Source of the DNA: Micromonospora kangleipakensis
GTDB lineage: Bacteria > Actinomycetota > Actinomycetes > Mycobacteriales > Micromonosporaceae
Direction of reading: 5' to 3'
Assembly: GCF_004217615.1 (NCBI RefSeq)
Contig: NZ_SHLD01000001.1
Location: 5,208,001 to 5,272,000, forward strand
DNA length: 64,000 nucleotides
Part shown: piece by piece, positions 25,088 to 33,438 of the stretch
Position numbering within the stretch: the stretch's first letter is position 1
Layout of the letters: each line of letters begins with the position of its first letter
Translations under genes and position numbers: made by a program
The notes under the pieces: generated by a model
Databases searched by the model: none
What the model saw: the letters and a program-made list of their open reading frames with translations, nothing else
Told to the model about the DNA's origin: nothing

Positions 25088-26533
25088 ATGATCAAATTCT
25101 CCACGCCAAGAACACGGCGGTTCCAAGTCGTGAGCCTGGCCGCGGCCGGTCTCCTGATCGCCAGTGTCATGGTCGCCCCACCGACCAACGCCCAGGTGGT
25201 ATCGCAGCCAGCGTCAGGCACCACTGGGGACGCCTCGAACACCATCCCCGGCGTCGACGAGATCGCCAGCAGTCCCAACCTGCGGCAGATCGCCAACCTG
25301 CCGAAGCAGGCCCCGCTGAACGCCACCAACAGCGACGTCGCCTTCCAGGGCAACTACGCCTTCGTCGGCAACTACAACGGCTTCGTGGTCTACGACATCG
25401 CCCGTCCCAGCGCACCGGCCATCGTGTCGCAGGTGCTCTGCCCCGGGTCGCAGAACGACATCTCGGTCTACGGCAACCTGCTCTTCCTCTCCACCGACTC
25501 CTCGCGCAGCAACGACTCCTGCAACAGCGTCGCGCAGTCCGCGACCATCAAGGAGTCCTGGGAGGGCATCAAGGTCTTCGACATCAGCGACAAGACCAGC
25601 CCACGCTACGTCAAGGCAGTCGAGACCAACTGCGGTTCGCACACCCACACCCTCGTCCCGGCCAAGGACGGCACCTCGGTCTACCTGTACGTGTCGTCGT
25701 ACTTCCCGTCGGACACGTTCCCCGACTGCCAGCCGCCGCACGACTCCATCTCCATCGTCAAGGTGCCGCTGGGCGCCCCGACCGACGCCGCGGTGGTGGC
25801 CACGCCGAACCTCTTCCCCGACGGCGGATACAAGGGCAGCGGCAACGGCACGGCGACCAGCGGCTGCCACGACATCACCGCCTACCCGGCGAAGGACCTG
25901 GCGGCGGGTGCCTGCATGGGCGACGGCATCCTGATGGACATCTCCAACCGGGAGGCCCCCCGGGTGACCGACCGGGTGCGCGACACGAAGAACTTCGCCT
26001 TCTGGCACTCGGCGACCTTCAACAACAGCGGCACCAAGGTCGTCTTCACCGACGAACTCGGCGGTGGCGGCGCGGCGACCTGCAACAAGAAGGTCGGGCC
26101 GGACAAGGGCGCGGACGCCATCTACGACGTCAGCGGCAGCGGTGACAACCGCTCGCTGGTGTTCCGCAGCTACTACAAGATCCCTCGCGAGAACGCCGAC
26201 ACCGAGAACTGCGTGGCCCACAACGGCTCGCTGATTCCCGTGCCCGGCCGCGACATCATGGTCCAGTCCTGGTACCAGGGCGGCGTTTCGGTCTGGGACT
26301 TCACCGACTCGGCCAACCCGAAGGAGATCGGCTACTGGGAGCGGGGTCCGGTCAACGCCGCCCAGCTGACCTTCGGCGGCACCTGGTCGGCGTACTACTA
26401 CAACGGACACATCTACTCCAGCGACCAGAAGGGCCTGGACGTGCTGGAGATCGACGAGCAGTCGATCCCCGGCGCGAAGACGAGGCACTTCAACCAGCTC
26501 AACGTGCAGACTCAGTTCGAGTACCGGGACTGA
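25088..26533 (+). CDS. secreted LVIVD-repeat beta-propeller protein, copy 1
   Basis: A 481-aa protein. ATG 25088 (MIKFSTPRTRRFQVVS) follows GAAGGG at 7 nt and gives a signal peptide ending near PPTNAQ. The body has LVIVD-type repeats such as YAFVGNYNGFVVYDIARPS, GIKVFDISDKTSPRYVKAV and GGVSVWDFTDSANPKEIGYW. Conserved His/Cys sites include NCGSHTHTLVP and SGCHDITAYP. The likely fold is a propeller acting outside the membrane. Function unknown. Paralogous to the gene at 26999. Confidence 0.88.
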   Translation: MIKFSTPRTRRFQVVSLAAAGLLIASVMVAPPTNAQVVSQPASGTTGDASNTIPGVDEIASSPNLRQIANLPKQAPLNATNSDVAFQGNYAFVGNYNGFVVYDIARPSAPAIVSQVLCPGSQNDISVYGNLLFLSTDSSRSNDSCNSVAQSATIKESWEGIKVFDISDKTSPRYVKAVETNCGSHTHTLVPAKDGTSVYLYVSSYFPSDTFPDCQPPHDSISIVKVPLGAPTDAAVVATPNLFPDGGYKGSGNGTATSGCHDITAYPAKDLAAGACMGDGILMDISNREAPRVTDRVRDTKNFAFWHSATFNNSGTKVVFTDELGGGGAATCNKKVGPDKGADAIYDVSGSGDNRSLVFRSYYKIPRENADTENCVAHNGSLIPVPGRDIMVQSWYQGGVSVWDFTDSANPKEIGYWERGPVNAAQLTFGGTWSAYYYNGHIYSSDQKGLDVLEIDEQSIPGAKTRHFNQLNVQTQFEYRD

Positions 26534-26540
26534 CCGGAGG

Positions 26541-26584
26541 GCACACCCGGGCTCGGCCCCGCCAGGGGTCGGGTCCGGGTGTGC
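26541..26584 (+). terminator. hairpin terminator
   Basis: GCACACCCGG pairs with CCGGGTGTGC, with an inner stem formed by CGGCCCC and GGGGTCG around a GCCA loop. Located 8 bp after the stop of the first LVIVD gene. Confidence 0.7.
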
Positions 26585-26666
26585 TGACTCAGTTCAGCAA
26601 AAACTGATACCTGAGATCCCCGCCGGTCCCGGCGCTCCTCGAGGATGCCGACGACCAGCATCTTGG

Positions 26667-26861
26667 TCAGCGCCCGATCAGGTATATCAGCGACGGTCCG
26701 CCGTCGAAGTTCAGGTCTCCGCTCCTCATTGGCCACGACGGCGCGTGCGCCCGCTGACAGCGGACCTGATGCCGCGGCGATTCAGCTCCAGAGAAAGCTC
26801 CACATACAACCCCCGCCGCGACTGTGACGGCCATGATGGTCCGTCCACGCCGACCGGTCAT
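26667..26861 (-). CDS. small secreted protein, possible DUF305 remnant (64 aa)
   Basis: ATG 26861 follows GGGAG at a 9-nt spacing. The product begins MTGRRGRTIMAVTVAAGVVC, a plausible signal peptide or membrane segment, and ends SLIYLIGR. Its first residues resemble the DUF305 protein start MTNRRARTLAIVTLA, and its position (divergent from an LVIVD gene across a CRP site) mirrors that gene. It may be the decayed partner of the second LVIVD copy. The DUF305 His motifs are absent. Confidence 0.4.
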   Translation of the reverse strand: MTGRRGRTIMAVTVAAGVVCGAFSGAESPRHQVRCQRAHAPSWPMRSGDLNFDGGPSLIYLIGR

Positions 26862-26918
26862 GCGTGTCTTCTCCCGGTCGAGGTCGCACCGATCGCATCC
26901 ATCGGCAAACACGAATGA

Positions 26919-26934
26919 TGTGACCCAGATCACA
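26919..26934 (+). promoter_or_regulatory. CRP-type operator at class-II position, second copy
   Basis: TGTGA-CCCAGA-TCACA matches the CRP consensus. The -10 box TAAGGT lies at 26956-26961, so the site centre is again about 41.5 bp upstream of the predicted start (near 26968). The spacing and the following GGTGTGGACA sequence match the first copy. Probably controls the LVIVD gene at 26999 and possibly the divergent small gene. Confidence 0.75.
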
Positions 26935-26998
26935 TTGAGGTCGGTCGTTCGCCGGTAAGGTGTGGACAATCATCATCCCCTTTCGAAGGGCCTCGCCG

Positions 26999-28447
26999 AT
27001 GATCAGATTCCGTACGTCCCCATCCCGTCGGCTCCGGATCGTGAGCCTGGCCGCCACCGGCCTCCTTCTCGCCAGCGTCGCCGCCGCCCCGGGCGCTCAG
27101 GCGACCCCAAGGCTCAGCGCCGAGCCCGCCACGGTGGACACCACCGGGCTCGTCGTCGACCAGATCTCCAGCAGCCCGAACATCCGGCAGATAGCCAACC
27201 TGCCGAAGCAGGCGCCGTTCGACACCGAGAGCGCCTTCGGCACCGACATGGCCTTCCAGGGACCGTTCGCGTTCGTCGGCAACTACAACGGGTTCACGAT
27301 CTACAACATCGCGAACGCGTCGAATCCGAAGATCATGTCGCAGGTGCTCTGCCCGGGGTCCCAGAACGACATCTCGGTCTACGGTGACCTGCTCTTCCTC
27401 TCCACCGACTCCTCGCGCAGCGACGACTCCTGCAGCAGCGTCTCGCAGTCGGCGGCGGTCAAGGAGTCCTGGGAGGGCATCAAGGTCTTCGACATCAGCG
27501 ACAAGACCAACCCGCGCTACATCAAGGCCGTCGAGACGGACTGCGGCTCGCACACGCACACCCTCGTGCCCGCGAAGGACGGCCTGTCCGTCTACCTGTA
27601 CGTCTCCTCGTACAGCCCGGCGTCGGCCTTCCCCGACTGCCAGCCACCGCACGACTCCATCTCCATCGTCAAGGTGCCGCTTGAGACGCCCACCGACGCG
27701 GCGGTGGTGGCCACGCCGAACCTCTTCCCGGAGGGCGGGTACCCGGGCCGCCCGGGCGGCTCGGCCACGACCGGCTGCCACGACATCACCGCGTACCCGC
27801 AGAAGGACCTGGCCGCCGGCGCCTGCATGGGTGACGGCATCCTGATGGACATCTCCGACCGGGAGGCGCCCCGGGTGATCAACCAGGTCCGGGACACGGT
27901 CAACTTCGCCTTCTGGCACTCGGCCACGTTCAACAACACCGGCACCAAGGTCATCTTCACCGACGAGCTGGGCGGCGGCGGCGCGGCGACCTGCAACACG
28001 ACCGTCGGGCCGAACCGCGGCGCGGACGCCATCTACGACGTCACCGGCAGCGGTGACGCCCGGACGATGGTGTTCCGCAGCTACTTCAAGATCCCCCGGG
28101 ACAACTCCAGCACCGAGAACTGCGTGGCCCACAACGGCTCGCTGATCCCGGTGCCTGGGCGCGACATCATGGTCCAGGCCTGGTACCAGGGCGGCATCTC
28201 CGTCTGGGACTTCACCGACTCGTCGGCCCCGCGGGAGATCGGCTACTGGGAGCGGGGACCGATCTCCGACACCCGCCTGGTTCTCGGCGGTGCCTGGTCG
28301 TCGTACTACTACAACGGCAACATCTTCTCCAGCGACATCCAGAAGGGTCTGGACGTGCTGGAGATCGACCAGGCGTCCATCCCGGGCGCGGAGACGAGGC
28401 ACTTCACCCGGCTCAACGTGCAGACCCAGCCCGACTACCGGGACTGA
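26999..28447 (+). CDS. secreted LVIVD-repeat beta-propeller protein, copy 2
   Basis: A 482-aa protein, closely similar to the product of 25088-26533 along its whole length. ATG 26999 (MIRFRTSPSRRLRIVS) follows GAAGGG. The signal peptide ends near PGAQA. Repeats include FAFVGNYNGFTIYNIANAS, GIKVFDISDKTNPRYIKAV and GGISVWDFTDSSAPREIGYW. The same SHTHTL and GCHDITAYP sites are kept. The pair looks like a tandem duplication that includes the promoter. Confidence 0.88.
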   Translation: MIRFRTSPSRRLRIVSLAATGLLLASVAAAPGAQATPRLSAEPATVDTTGLVVDQISSSPNIRQIANLPKQAPFDTESAFGTDMAFQGPFAFVGNYNGFTIYNIANASNPKIMSQVLCPGSQNDISVYGDLLFLSTDSSRSDDSCSSVSQSAAVKESWEGIKVFDISDKTNPRYIKAVETDCGSHTHTLVPAKDGLSVYLYVSSYSPASAFPDCQPPHDSISIVKVPLETPTDAAVVATPNLFPEGGYPGRPGGSATTGCHDITAYPQKDLAAGACMGDGILMDISDREAPRVINQVRDTVNFAFWHSATFNNTGTKVIFTDELGGGGAATCNTTVGPNRGADAIYDVTGSGDARTMVFRSYFKIPRDNSSTENCVAHNGSLIPVPGRDIMVQAWYQGGISVWDFTDSSAPREIGYWERGPISDTRLVLGGAWSSYYYNGNIFSSDIQKGLDVLEIDQASIPGAETRHFTRLNVQTQPDYRD

Positions 28448-28463
28448 CGGTCTCCACCACACT

Positions 28464-28498
28464 CGGGCCCGGTCCCCGCACGCGGGGGGCCGGGCCCG
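28464..28498. terminator. bidirectional hairpin terminator
   Basis: CGGGCCCGGTCCCCGC pairs with GCGGGGGGCCGGGCCCG around a 2-nt apex, with one bulge. It lies between the convergent LVIVD and C-N hydrolase genes. Confidence 0.7.
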
Positions 28499-28505
28499 CC
28501 TCCCG

Positions 28506-29507
28506 TCAGCTCATCGGCAACTGGTAGCGCCGCTCGCCGTCACCGGTCGCGGTGACCAGCCGCACCTCGCCGGTCCGCAGGGCGTACGTCACCGACCAGC
28601 GGGTGTGCGGCTGCCGGACGGCGTCGAGGATTTTCAGCGCGGCGGGTCCGTCCGCCACGCCGCCGGTCCGGTCCAGCGCGGCGGCGATCACCCCGTACCG
28701 GTGGTCCTGCCGCAGGACCTGCTCGGACACGCCCACCACGGGCACGTTGGTCAGTGCCTGCCAGGCGCCCCGGCCCCGTCGGGCGCGCATGGTCCCGTCG
28801 ACGAACTCGACCACGGCGGACGCGCCGGTGGCGTCGGCGAGCAGGTAGTGCAGCGGCGGACCGCCGGCAAAGTTCAGGTTGTAGCGCTCGAAGACGCCGA
28901 TCGCCTCGTCCACCGTGGCGGCGTTGTCCAGCACCAGGCGCAGGACGCGTACCGAACCGACGGTGGGCCGGCCCGGCACCGGCCGCGCGGTCGCCCGGTC
29001 GTCGGCGGCCAGTCCCACGGCGAGTCCGCGCTCGTTCATTCCGTCGAAGGGCAGCAGCGGCGCGTTGAGCAGCCGGCGGTCGCCGGCCGGGTCGGAGCCC
29101 ACCCCGAGGTAGGAGATGTCCACCAGGGAGATCGAGGCGTACCCGTCCGGCGGGTCGGTCCGCAGCACCAGGGCCGGGTTGGGCTCCCAGTCGAAGTTGC
29201 GGGCGAACAACGGCCGGCCACGGTCGCCGAGCGCGGCGAAGAGCGAACAGCCGAACGGGCTCGCCGTGGGCGGCGCGGGAATGCCGACCGTCGGGTCGTA
29301 GTCGCCCGTGTAGGTCATCTCGTACAGCGGCAGGTCGTCGACCTTGCGCAGGCTTGCCAGGGTCCGCTCAACCTGGCCCGGGTCCTGCCGGGAGGCCGTC
29401 GGCGTCCCGGCCGCGGCCGGGGGCGGCGCCGGGGTCGGCGGACGCGTGCACGCGGTGCCGGCGAGCAGCAGGGCGCCGCCTGCGGCGATCAGAGTCCTCC
29501 TCCGCAT
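28506..29507 (-). CDS. secreted linear amide C-N hydrolase (Ntn family)
   Basis: A 333-aa protein. The N-terminus MRRRTLIAAGGALLLAGTAC looks like a lipoprotein-type or signal-peptide start; the lipobox is imperfect. The likely nucleophile Cys is in SPFGCSLFAALGDRG, followed by the family motif LFARNFDWEPNPALVL. Further marks are FDGMNERGLAVGLAA and FAGGPPLHYLLADATG. This pattern fits the choloylglycine hydrolase / acyltransferase-like C-N hydrolase group, which cleaves linear amide bonds. Substrate unknown. ATG 29507 was chosen for the signal peptide. Confidence 0.82.
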   Translation of the reverse strand: MRRRTLIAAGGALLLAGTACTRPPTPAPPPAAAGTPTASRQDPGQVERTLASLRKVDDLPLYEMTYTGDYDPTVGIPAPPTASPFGCSLFAALGDRGRPLFARNFDWEPNPALVLRTDPPDGYASISLVDISYLGVGSDPAGDRRLLNAPLLPFDGMNERGLAVGLAADDRATARPVPGRPTVGSVRVLRLVLDNAATVDEAIGVFERYNLNFAGGPPLHYLLADATGASAVVEFVDGTMRARRGRGAWQALTNVPVVGVSEQVLRQDHRYGVIAAALDRTGGVADGPAALKILDAVRQPHTRWSVTYALRTGEVRLVTATGDGERRYQLPMS

Positions 29508-29591
29508 ACCGGCGACGCTAGGGCAGGCAGAGACGGTTGTCCATCGCCGCACCGGCCGCTCGCCTGCCTCGCCGTGGCGGCGGGCCGGCCG

Positions 29592-30524
29592 TCAGGACGC
29601 CGGGATGCGGGCCAGCTGCTCCTCGATCGCCGCCGGAGTGAGGGCCGGCCGGCCGCCGGGATGGCCCACCGTGGCGCCGGCCGCCGCGACCGCGTACCGG
29701 GCGGTGCGCTCGGGCGGCTCGCCGCGGAGCAGGCCGACGGTGAGCGCGGCGACGAACGCGTCGCCGGCGCCGGTGCTGTCCACCGTGGGCGTCTCGCTGA
29801 GCGCCACGAACAGCTCCCCGCCCGGCCAGACGAAGGCGTTCCCCTCCCCCGCCACCTCGACGGCCACCAGCGACGGCCCCCGACCGAGCAGCTCCCGGCC
29901 GGCCCGCAGGCCGGCGTCGGCGTCCCGCGGCGGGTCACCGACGATCAGGCCGACCTCCCGCGCGTCGGCGCGCAGCACGTCGGCGAGGGCGAGCAGCTCA
30001 GCCGCGCCGTCCGGGTCGTCCGGCGCGCCGTCGAGCAGCACCAGCCGGTCGGCCGCCCGGGCGCACCGCGCCGCCGCCAGCGCCGCCGACAGCGGCTGCT
30101 GCAGCTGTACGAGCACCGCCCGCGCCGCCCGCACCACGTCCGCCGCGCCGGCCACGTCCGCCTCGGTCAGCAGGGTCTCCTCGGGGATGTCCTCCAGGTA
30201 GCGCCAGCGGCCGTGGGCGTCCACCACGTCGACGATGAGCGCGCTCGGCGTGCCCTCGCGGCGCAGCACCGGGGCGACGTCGATGCCGTCGGTGCGCGCC
30301 TGGCCGAGCAGCCGGTCCCCGACCTCGTCCAGCCCCACCACCCCGAGCAGGCCGACCCGCGCGCCGAGCTGGGCGAGGCCCACGGCCTGGTTGGCGCCCT
30401 TGCCGCCGAGCAGCTCCCGGCGACGCCGCACCGGGGCCGTCCGAGAGGCGTCCGGGACCCCGTCCACCAGCAGCACCAGGTCCCGCGCCACCTGCCCGAC
30501 CGCGATCGCGTCCAGTCCCGCCAT
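29592..30524 (-). CDS. PfkB/ribokinase-family sugar kinase
   Basis: A 310-aa protein with the two PfkB signatures: GGKGANQAVGLAQLGARV near residue 40 and the C-terminal DSTGAGDAFVAAL with catalytic Asp. It would phosphorylate a sugar or nucleoside using ATP; the GGKGANQA form is nearest to ribokinase. No sugar transporter or ribose operon gene is adjacent, so the substrate stays open. Confidence 0.88.
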   Translation of the reverse strand: MAGLDAIAVGQVARDLVLLVDGVPDASRTAPVRRRRELLGGKGANQAVGLAQLGARVGLLGVVGLDEVGDRLLGQARTDGIDVAPVLRREGTPSALIVDVVDAHGRWRYLEDIPEETLLTEADVAGAADVVRAARAVLVQLQQPLSAALAAARCARAADRLVLLDGAPDDPDGAAELLALADVLRADAREVGLIVGDPPRDADAGLRAGRELLGRGPSLVAVEVAGEGNAFVWPGGELFVALSETPTVDSTGAGDAFVAALTVGLLRGEPPERTARYAVAAAGATVGHPGGRPALTPAAIEEQLARIPAS

Positions 30525-30575
30525 GCGGGGCTGATACCCGGGCCACCGCCGGTCACGCCCCCGGGACGGGGTGGC

Positions 30576-31058
30576 TCAGTCGTAGGACCGCTCGACGGTG
30601 AACATGTAGCAGCCGTACGCCACGTTGCGGCTGTGCAGCGCGACCACCGCCGGGTCGGCGAGAAGCTCGGCGATGACCGCCTCCGGGTCGTCGCCGTCGT
30701 GCAGCCGGCCGCCGTGGATGCGCCCCCGCCGGTCGTACGCCCGCAGCACCTGTGGACGCCCCCGCCACTGCGCGGGGTAGCCGCCGGCGGGATCCGCGCC
30801 CGGGCAGTCCGTGTCGTGGGCGAAGATCGGCCCCACCTCCCGGTACGGCCCGGCCGCCGGTGGCGGCGCGTAGCCGAAGAGCAGCAGCGGCTCGCCCGGG
30901 GTGGCGTCGCGCAGGCAGCAGCGCAGCGGCTCCCCGCCCTCGGCGGTGCACCGCTCCACCGGCTGCCCCGCCGCGTCGCGGCCGGTCTCCCGGACGGCGG
31001 CCAGCACTCCGGCCGGCAGGTGGCGGACGAGGAAGGTGGTGTGGATGGCTGTCGTCAT
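30576..31058 (-). CDS. DUF1203 family protein
   Basis: A 160-aa protein starting MTTAIHTTFLVRHLPAGVL. It shows CRCCL-like spacing (PLRCCLRDATPGEPLLLFGYAPP), then PIFAHDTDC, ALHSRNVAYGCYMFTVERSYD at the end. This fits DUF1203, whose function is unknown. Soluble. Single gene on the minus strand between the kinase and the MerR relic. Confidence 0.82.
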   Translation of the reverse strand: MTTAIHTTFLVRHLPAGVLAAVRETGRDAAGQPVERCTAEGGEPLRCCLRDATPGEPLLLFGYAPPPAAGPYREVGPIFAHDTDCPGADPAGGYPAQWRGRPQVLRAYDRRGRIHGGRLHDGDDPEAVIAELLADPAVVALHSRNVAYGCYMFTVERSYD

Positions 31059-31176
31059 GACCCCACCCTCGCGCGGTCCGGACGGGGATGCTGGCGGCGA
31101 TCGGACCTCGCGTCGCCGGCCGGGCACGGACGGGCGGCCGCGACGGGGCAGCCCGTCCCCCGTTCCGCCCGGGCGG

Positions 31177-32003
31177 TCAGCCCTTGACCACCGGAATCTG
31201 CAGCTCCGTGACGCCCTTCTCCGGCTCCTCCTGGGAGTAGTCCAGGTAGAGCTCACGGGCGAAGCCGGTGGCCCGCCAGCCGTTCTCCTCGATCCAGATG
31301 GCGAGCACCTGGAGGGTGCCCTCCACCTCGTCCATCGACCCGTGGTGGACGATCGTGGCGGCGGTCGGCACCCGGGGCAGGTCGACGATCGCGACGTCCC
31401 CCGCGGCCGCCCGGTCCTCGTCGACCCCCACCCCGGCGTGCACGACGACCGCCTCGCCCTCCCCGGCGGGCTCGTAGTATGCGAGCCCCGGCCCGGTCGG
31501 GCAGATGTCGGCGGCCGCCAGCCGGCGGAACAGCTCCGGGTAGAGCGGCTGGATCACCGGGCTGATGTCCGGCGTCTGGTAGCTGCGCGCGGTCCCCGTC
31601 AGCTCCGCCACCCGGACCGGCGGGATCTCCTTCAGTACGACGTCCTGGCTGGTCATCCGACCCTCCCTCTCGATCATCCGGAGTCTCGCCTCGATCCCGG
31701 CCAACCGGGCACGGTCCGCCGCCACCTGCGCCTCCAACTGTGCGCGGCGCAGCCGCAGCATGCCGCGCAGCTCGGCGACGTCGACCTGGTCGTCCACGAT
31801 GGCCCGGACCTGGTCCAGGGTGAGCCCCAGCTCCTTGAGGGCGATCACCCGGTTGAGCCGGCGCAGCTGCTCGGCCCGGTAGTACCGGTAGCCGGTGCGC
31901 GGGTCGACGGCGGCCGGGCGCAGCAGTCCGATGCCGTCGTAGTGCCGCAGCATCCGCACCGACACCCGACCGAGTCCGGCGAATTCTCTCCGATGGTGAA
32001 CAT
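31177..32003 (-). pseudogene. MerR-family regulator with GyrI-like domain, frameshifted near start
   Basis: From 31965 down the frame is intact for 262 aa: MerR HTH (SVRMLRHYDGIGLLRPA), coiled linker and a GyrI-like ligand domain. The expected first turn (MFTIGEFAGLGRV) begins at ATG 32003, but GGCGAATTCTC has two extra bases against the GGCGAACTC needed to join the frames, at about 31985. Translation from 32003 therefore fails. Rescue by internal start at 31965 would remove part of the DNA-binding helix. The IS607-type element lies immediately upstream. Confidence 0.75.
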
Positions 32004-32010
32004 GGTCCCG

Positions 32011-33438
32011 TTACCTTTCAGTGAGTAAATGTGACTCACGATTGGCAGCCGTCCGTTGCCGGGCGGCGTTGACCGGATGAACCGGTCTTGACGCTTCACG
32101 GCCCGCTGCCCCGCCTGCGGGTGCAGGTCTTACGGGTCTTACGTAGGCTCCACGTCCTGTTTTTGCGTCGCCCAGCAACTCCAGGTCGACGTGCCGAACT
32201 AGGCCGGCAAGATTACGTGCGGCGTTGACGTCCCGGTGCAGGGACAGTCCGCACGTGGTGCAGTTGAAGGTGCGTTCGGCCAGCGACAGCTTGGGTTTCA
32301 CCGTCTGACAGCCTGAACAGGTTTTGGAGCTGGGGTACCACCGGTCGGCGACGTACAACACGCTGCCGTACCAACCGGTCTTGTAGCCAAGGTGCCGGCG
32401 CAGGGTCGCCGGGGCGGCGTCGATCAGAGCCCTGGCCAGCTTACGGTTGCGGACCATCCCGGCCACGTGCAGGTCCTCGACCACGACCGTGGTGAACTGT
32501 TGCGCCAGCCGGGTGGTGAGTTGGTGCCACGAGTCGGCGCGGACAGCGGCGACGGTGGCGTGCAGCCGGGCCACAGTGTCCTGCGCCCGCTGCCACCGAT
32601 TGGACGCGGTCCGCTTACGCCGGGTGGCCGGGTCGTACGGGCCGATTCGGCGGGCGGCCCGGCGTTGGGCCTTGCCGAGTTTCTTCAACGCCGCCTTGAA
32701 CGGTGCCGGGTTGGGCACCAGCTCGCCGGTGGACAGCACCGCCAGGTGCGTGATGCCGGTGTCCACGCCGACGATCCGACCGGCTTTCGGCGTGTGCGCC
32801 GCACGGCCCACGACGCGTTTGACCGCGACCTGGAACGAGCAGAACCACCTGGCGGCGGTCTCGGTGACCGTTGCGGACAGGATCGTCGCGGTGCCAGCCC
32901 TCACCCGCCGGGCCAGCTTACGGGTGGACTCGTGGGTACGGATGCGGCCCAGCCGTGGCAACACCACGTGCCGGTAGCCGGGGTCGACCCGGATCGCGCC
33001 GGTGGTGAACCGGGCCGACCTGCGGCCGTGCTTCCTCTTGGTCCGGGGCCAGCCCATCCGGCGGCCCTTGCGGGCACCGGTACGTGAGGCGTGCCAGTTG
33101 CCCAGCGCCGCCGACAGGTTGGCCAGGCCGGTGTTGAACGCCTCTTTGGAGCATTCCGCCCACCACGGCGCCACCCACGTCTTGATTTCGTTCCAGGTGC
33201 GGCGCAGCTCCGGTAACGACCAGCCCTGCCACGGGGTCAGGTCCGCCTCGGCCACCCCGTAGCTGGCCTCGGCGGCGCGTTGCGCCTTGACCGCGCTGAC
33301 CCGCCGCAGCATGTGGTTGAAAGCGAACCGTGCCGCGCCGGTGTTGCGGCGCAGACCGGCCACCTGCACGTCGCTGGGGTCGAGGGCGAACCTGTACGCC
33401 TGAACGGTCCACCCGGCGGGCGACTCGTACCGTTTCAC
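32011..33438 (-). CDS. tnpB: IS607-type TnpB RNA-guided nuclease
   Basis: A 475-aa protein. RuvC-I Asp is in IVGVDTGITHLAVL, RuvC-II Glu in VVVEDLHVAGM and RuvC-III Asp in LHRDVNAARN. The Zn-ribbon is CSGC...CTTCG. All catalytic residues are present. GTG 33438 overlaps the tnpA stop (GTGA). About 60 residues follow RuvC-III, poorly structured; that 3' part usually doubles as the omega-RNA template. Homologous to the TnpB at 56724 but clearly diverged. Confidence 0.92.
   Translation of the reverse strand: MKRYESPAGWTVQAYRFALDPSDVQVAGLRRNTGAARFAFNHMLRRVSAVKAQRAAEASYGVAEADLTPWQGWSLPELRRTWNEIKTWVAPWWAECSKEAFNTGLANLSAALGNWHASRTGARKGRRMGWPRTKRKHGRRSARFTTGAIRVDPGYRHVVLPRLGRIRTHESTRKLARRVRAGTATILSATVTETAARWFCSFQVAVKRVVGRAAHTPKAGRIVGVDTGITHLAVLSTGELVPNPAPFKAALKKLGKAQRRAARRIGPYDPATRRKRTASNRWQRAQDTVARLHATVAAVRADSWHQLTTRLAQQFTTVVVEDLHVAGMVRNRKLARALIDAAPATLRRHLGYKTGWYGSVLYVADRWYPSSKTCSGCQTVKPKLSLAERTFNCTTCGLSLHRDVNAARNLAGLVRHVDLELLGDAKTGRGAYVRPVRPAPAGGAAGREASRPVHPVNAARQRTAANRESHLLTER
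32021..32039. promoter_or_regulatory. dyad upstream of the MerR gene
   Basis: GTGAGT-N7-ACTCAC is a perfect 6-bp inverted repeat just upstream of the MerR ribosome site. It could be the autoregulatory operator, or part of the right end of the adjacent IS607-type element. A similar ACTCACAGATTCG lies beyond the other end of that element (34025-34037). Confidence 0.4.

Noticed and set aside
26962..31187. Long open frames on the strand opposite to the LVIVD, hydrolase and kinase genes (up to 965 codons)
   Set aside because: They are GC-rich shadows of real genes: Arg/Pro/Ala-rich, without domains or ribosome sites, and opposite genes with clear homology.
31982..31987. GAATTC in the MerR frameshift as a cloning scar
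   Set aside because: Flanks are native on both sides and a filled EcoRI site would read GAATTAATTC; a natural 2-bp indel is simpler.
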